A program made the translations under genes and the position numbers. A stretch of DNA of 64,000 bases from Candidatus Saccharimonadota bacterium (GTDB lineage: Bacteria; Patescibacteriota; Saccharimonadia; Saccharimonadales; UBA4665). The notes below the pieces were generated by a model. That model was not told the DNA's origin. It was given only the letters and a program-made list of their open reading frames with translations, and did not search any database. Shown here one piece after another: positions 61,741 through 64,000 of this stretch. The stretch lies in assembly GCA_002746885.1 (NCBI GenBank), contig PDRS01000005.1, positions 248,001 through 312,000 on the forward strand. The letters run 5' to 3'. Each line of letters opens with the position of its first letter. Position 1 is the first letter of the stretch.

Positions 61741-62799
61741 GTGTTTCTCGACAGTCTTCCAAGCACCATCAACGATCCGCATCCCCATCTCGGAATTGGC
61801 GACCTTTTAAGCGTATTACGCCGATTTGACCATACCATCCAAGAAGAAACTATAGCGCCCTTTCAATTAGAGCTTTTCGACATACAAAGCAAAATAGCGC
61901 CCGACGAAGCAACGTTCATGACCACTTCTGCGACCATTATAGAAAAACAACTCGGACGGCTTGCGGCTCAGGAGCTAGAAAGAACCGACTCGCGTGTTGG
62001 CGTTGTCGTTCTAGATAGATACACTCCTGTCAACGCCCAGGAAGACATCTTTAAACTCGAAGTTTCGAGGGATATCAACAATAGACAGATAACAAGACCA
62101 GGAGCAGTGCATAGACCTGATGATCAATATCATCTCCTCGCAAAATGGGCTGCGCGAAAAGAGTTGAACGAAATTATTGTCATGGATGATGTCCTGGGCA
62201 CTGGATCTACCCTCATTCCTACCTTAAACAGAATTAAGCACGATCTATCAGATCGAAGAATAAGAGCTATTACCGCCATAGCCACGACTGGCGGAAAAGT
62301 CTGGTCTGGTATAGAGAAAGTCGAACAGGCAACAGGCATCACGACGGAGTATACTACCTTACTAAAAGCTAGCGAGGAGACACTGACATCAACCGGTTTA
62401 AGCATATGCAACTCTCGTGACATGACTATGCTTGGTGGCTACCTTACAGCAAAAGCGAACGGCTTTCGTTTGAGCGTTCCCCATTTTCTTCCCTATACGG
62501 TAACTGTGCCGAAAAATATTACTTCGCCGCAAAAAAGATTCGCCGCCGCAGAACATCTACTCGATTTTAATGATAGATTTATTGATCTTCTAGAAACAAG
62601 AGCTGACCATCACTTGACTCTACAGGATATATCCGACAGAGGGTTCGGGGTTCCGTCTACGATAATTGATGCAATGCGTAAATATTTACCTATCCCAAGA
62701 CCGTCTACGCCCATTAAGGAATACTTAAAAGACACGAAAGACGTATTTACTCGGCACAGAAGTGAGCTCACATATTTAGCTAACGCAATGCGTCAGTAA
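61741..62799 (+). CDS. Unknown protein with a phosphoribosyltransferase-like domain
   Basis: The 352-residue protein contains ELNEIIVMDDVLGTGSTLIPTLNRIK (about residues 139-164). This closely follows the PRPP-binding motif of type I phosphoribosyltransferases (hydrophobic strand, two acidic residues, then GTGST), and an earlier VGVVVLDRYTP strand fits the same fold. The C-terminal 100 residues are helical, with an HTH-like LTLQDISDRGFGVPSTIIDAM. No known PRTase family matches well. The gene is AT-rich, starts with GTG and has no ribosome binding site. Confidence 0.7.
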   Translation: MFLDSLPSTINDPHPHLGIGDLLSVLRRFDHTIQEETIAPFQLELFDIQSKIAPDEATFMTTSATIIEKQLGRLAAQELERTDSRVGVVVLDRYTPVNAQEDIFKLEVSRDINNRQITRPGAVHRPDDQYHLLAKWAARKELNEIIVMDDVLGTGSTLIPTLNRIKHDLSDRRIRAITAIATTGGKVWSGIEKVEQATGITTEYTTLLKASEETLTSTGLSICNSRDMTMLGGYLTAKANGFRLSVPHFLPYTVTVPKNITSPQKRFAAAEHLLDFNDRFIDLLETRADHHLTLQDISDRGFGVPSTIIDAMRKYLPIPRPSTPIKEYLKDTKDVFTRHRSELTYLANAMRQ

Positions 62800-62942
62800 C
62801 AAAATATAGACCAAACAACAAAACACGGTGCAATAACTATAGGTTGACCGGTTATATCTTGGTACAATACAGTCTGTAAGCGTGCGAGTTCGAGACACAA
62901 AGCGCAGCATGCGTTTGTTTTACTGTTTCACAAGGAGGGAAT

Positions 62943-64000
62943 ATGGCGCAAAAACCAACGACCTATGCGCAGACGGGGGTGGACTATAGTGCAATGGATC
63001 CGGTGAAGGTGCTAGCGCAGAAAGCTGCCCAATCCACCGCGCCAAACCTTGGCAGCTTTGGCGCGTCCGAAGTTACGGCCAGCCGCGGCGAATCCGCCTA
63101 CGTCTGGGAGGAAACCGACGCCTACCGAGCACTCGTCGTCGAAGGGCTGGGCACAAAAAACCTTGTTGCCGATGCCATGCGTGCAAAGACCGGCAAAACC
63201 TACTACGATCAGCTCGCGCAGGACACAGTGGCTATGATTGTCAACGACCTCATCGTCGTTGGGGCGTTGCCGCAGGTCGTCAATGCGTACTTCGCACTGG
63301 GCGATGGCGCATGGATGAACGACCGCGAACGCGCCAGCGACCTCGTCAACGGTTGGGCAGCAGCTTGCAACGCAATAGGCGCAACGTGGGGCGGCGGCGA
63401 GACACCGGCGCTCAAAGGGATTATCGAACCCAATACCATCGATCTTGGCGGCTCGGCCGTCGGCATCATCAACCCCAAAGAACGACTCGTACTCGGTGAC
63501 GCCCTCGCGGAAGGCGACGCCATTATTCTCGTCGAAAGCAGCGGTATACACGCCAATGGCATTTCCTTTGTACGGCATCTGTACGAAAAAAATCCTCAAC
63601 TATACGAAACAAAGCTCGACAACGGACAACTGTTTGGCGAAGCCATCTTAGCCCCAACGCATCTTTACGTAAATCTTGTGAGAAGCGTGCTCGACGCCGG
63701 CGTAATACCGCACTATATGGTCAATGTCACCGGCCACGGCTGGCGCAAACTTATGCGCGCAAATGCTGAGTTTCGTTATGTTATAGACACCATTCTCGAA
63801 CCGCAACCAGAGTTCACCCTTATGCAAAAGGAAGCTGGCGTCGATGACGCCGAAATGTACGGCAACTTCAACATGGGCGTCGGTTTTGCCTTATTTGTCG
63901 CAGCAAACCACGCCGAAACAGTTATCGCTGCCGCCAAAGAAAACGGGCTCAAAGCCATACGCGGCGGAACCGTCAAACGCGGCAAAAAAGAGGTCGTCAT
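62943..64000 (+). CDS. purM: Phosphoribosylformylglycinamidine cyclo-ligase (partial at right edge)
   Basis: It makes AIR from FGAM. The visible 352 residues include TYAQTGVDYSAMDPVKVLAQ, the ATP-binding EGLGTKN, DLIVVGALPQ, GGGETPALKG, VESSGIHANG, and GHGWRKLMR. This is the variant PurM form lacking the usual GTKL spelling in part. AGGAGGG precedes the ATG. The gene runs off the window. AIR is the substrate for PurK, encoded 4 kb upstream. Confidence 0.93.
   Translation, partial: MAQKPTTYAQTGVDYSAMDPVKVLAQKAAQSTAPNLGSFGASEVTASRGESAYVWEETDAYRALVVEGLGTKNLVADAMRAKTGKTYYDQLAQDTVAMIVNDLIVVGALPQVVNAYFALGDGAWMNDRERASDLVNGWAAACNAIGATWGGGETPALKGIIEPNTIDLGGSAVGIINPKERLVLGDALAEGDAIILVESSGIHANGISFVRHLYEKNPQLYETKLDNGQLFGEAILAPTHLYVNLVRSVLDAGVIPHYMVNVTGHGWRKLMRANAEFRYVIDTILEPQPEFTLMQKEAGVDDAEMYGNFNMGVGFALFVAANHAETVIAAAKENGLKAIRGGTVKRGKKEVV

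Overview
The window is most likely chromosome from a candidate-phyla-radiation (Patescibacteria) bacterium, probably Saccharibacteria (TM7)-like. This rests on protein character: a compact F-type ATPase with a very short delta subunit, reduced domain versions of IMP dehydrogenase and ClpB, many small coiled-coil or two-helix membrane proteins, and little intergenic space. UGA is used as an ordinary stop, as in ATGA and TGATG gene overlaps, which argues against Gracilibacteria/SR1. The genus cannot be named from this sequence alone.

Layout. 1-7231 (minus strand) is a complete F1Fo ATP synthase operon (atpI-like, atpB, E, F, H, A, G, D, C) followed by the first codons of another gene. 7415-10204 holds guaB-guaA. 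10315-12775 is an actinobacterial-looking ABC exporter whose permease gene is split by a frameshift. 13069-17294 holds a yeast-type cytosine deaminase, a UbiB-like kinase between two tiny membrane proteins, a glutaredoxin, a CobO-like adenosyltransferase and a membrane-anchored nuclease. 17291-20554 has a glycosyltransferase and two related glycoside-hydrolase-like genes flanking a coiled-coil gene. 20691-24632 has a DnaC-like ATPase, an unknown gene, smpB, a candidate small RNA, tRNA-Asn and a membrane protein. 24945-35870 has a tail-anchored coiled-coil protein, an ABC exporter, an unknown 561-residue protein, an Nramp-like transporter, a P-type ATPase and a CIRCE-controlled clpB. 35972-42525 has a ThrE-like exporter, a thiol-redox cluster with a Fur-family regulator, dapF with a class IV aminotransferase, and a cation exchanger. 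42738-46373 encodes a 1211-residue protein with two MutS-like ATPase modules in one chain. 46360-64000 carries scattered nucleotide synthesis genes (purA, pyrF-pyrE-pyrD, purB, purC, purK, purE, purM), htpX, a SpoT-like HD protein, two HAD phosphatases and several orphans.

Three patterns run across gene boundaries. First, about twenty genes have a TATAAT-like -10 hexamer 5-9 bases upstream of the start codon and no Shine-Dalgarno sequence, which predicts leaderless mRNAs, whereas genes inside operons keep AGGAG-type sites. Second, the 717-base gap at 52548-53264 holds eight 11-bp tandem repeats, a perfect 44-bp palindrome, a second palindrome with the same core, and an FMN riboswitch in front of a drug/metabolite-type transporter, which is therefore probably a riboflavin importer. 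Third, matching 7-1-7 operators lie in the promoters of the Fur-family gene and of a glutaredoxin gene, suggesting a small metal- or peroxide-responsive redox regulon.

Metabolically the window describes a cell that runs an ATP synthase/ATPase, makes IMP, AMP, GMP and UMP at least in part de novo, and makes diaminopimelate. It probably imports riboflavin and metals. The number of nucleotide genes is high for this group of mostly auxotrophic bacteria.
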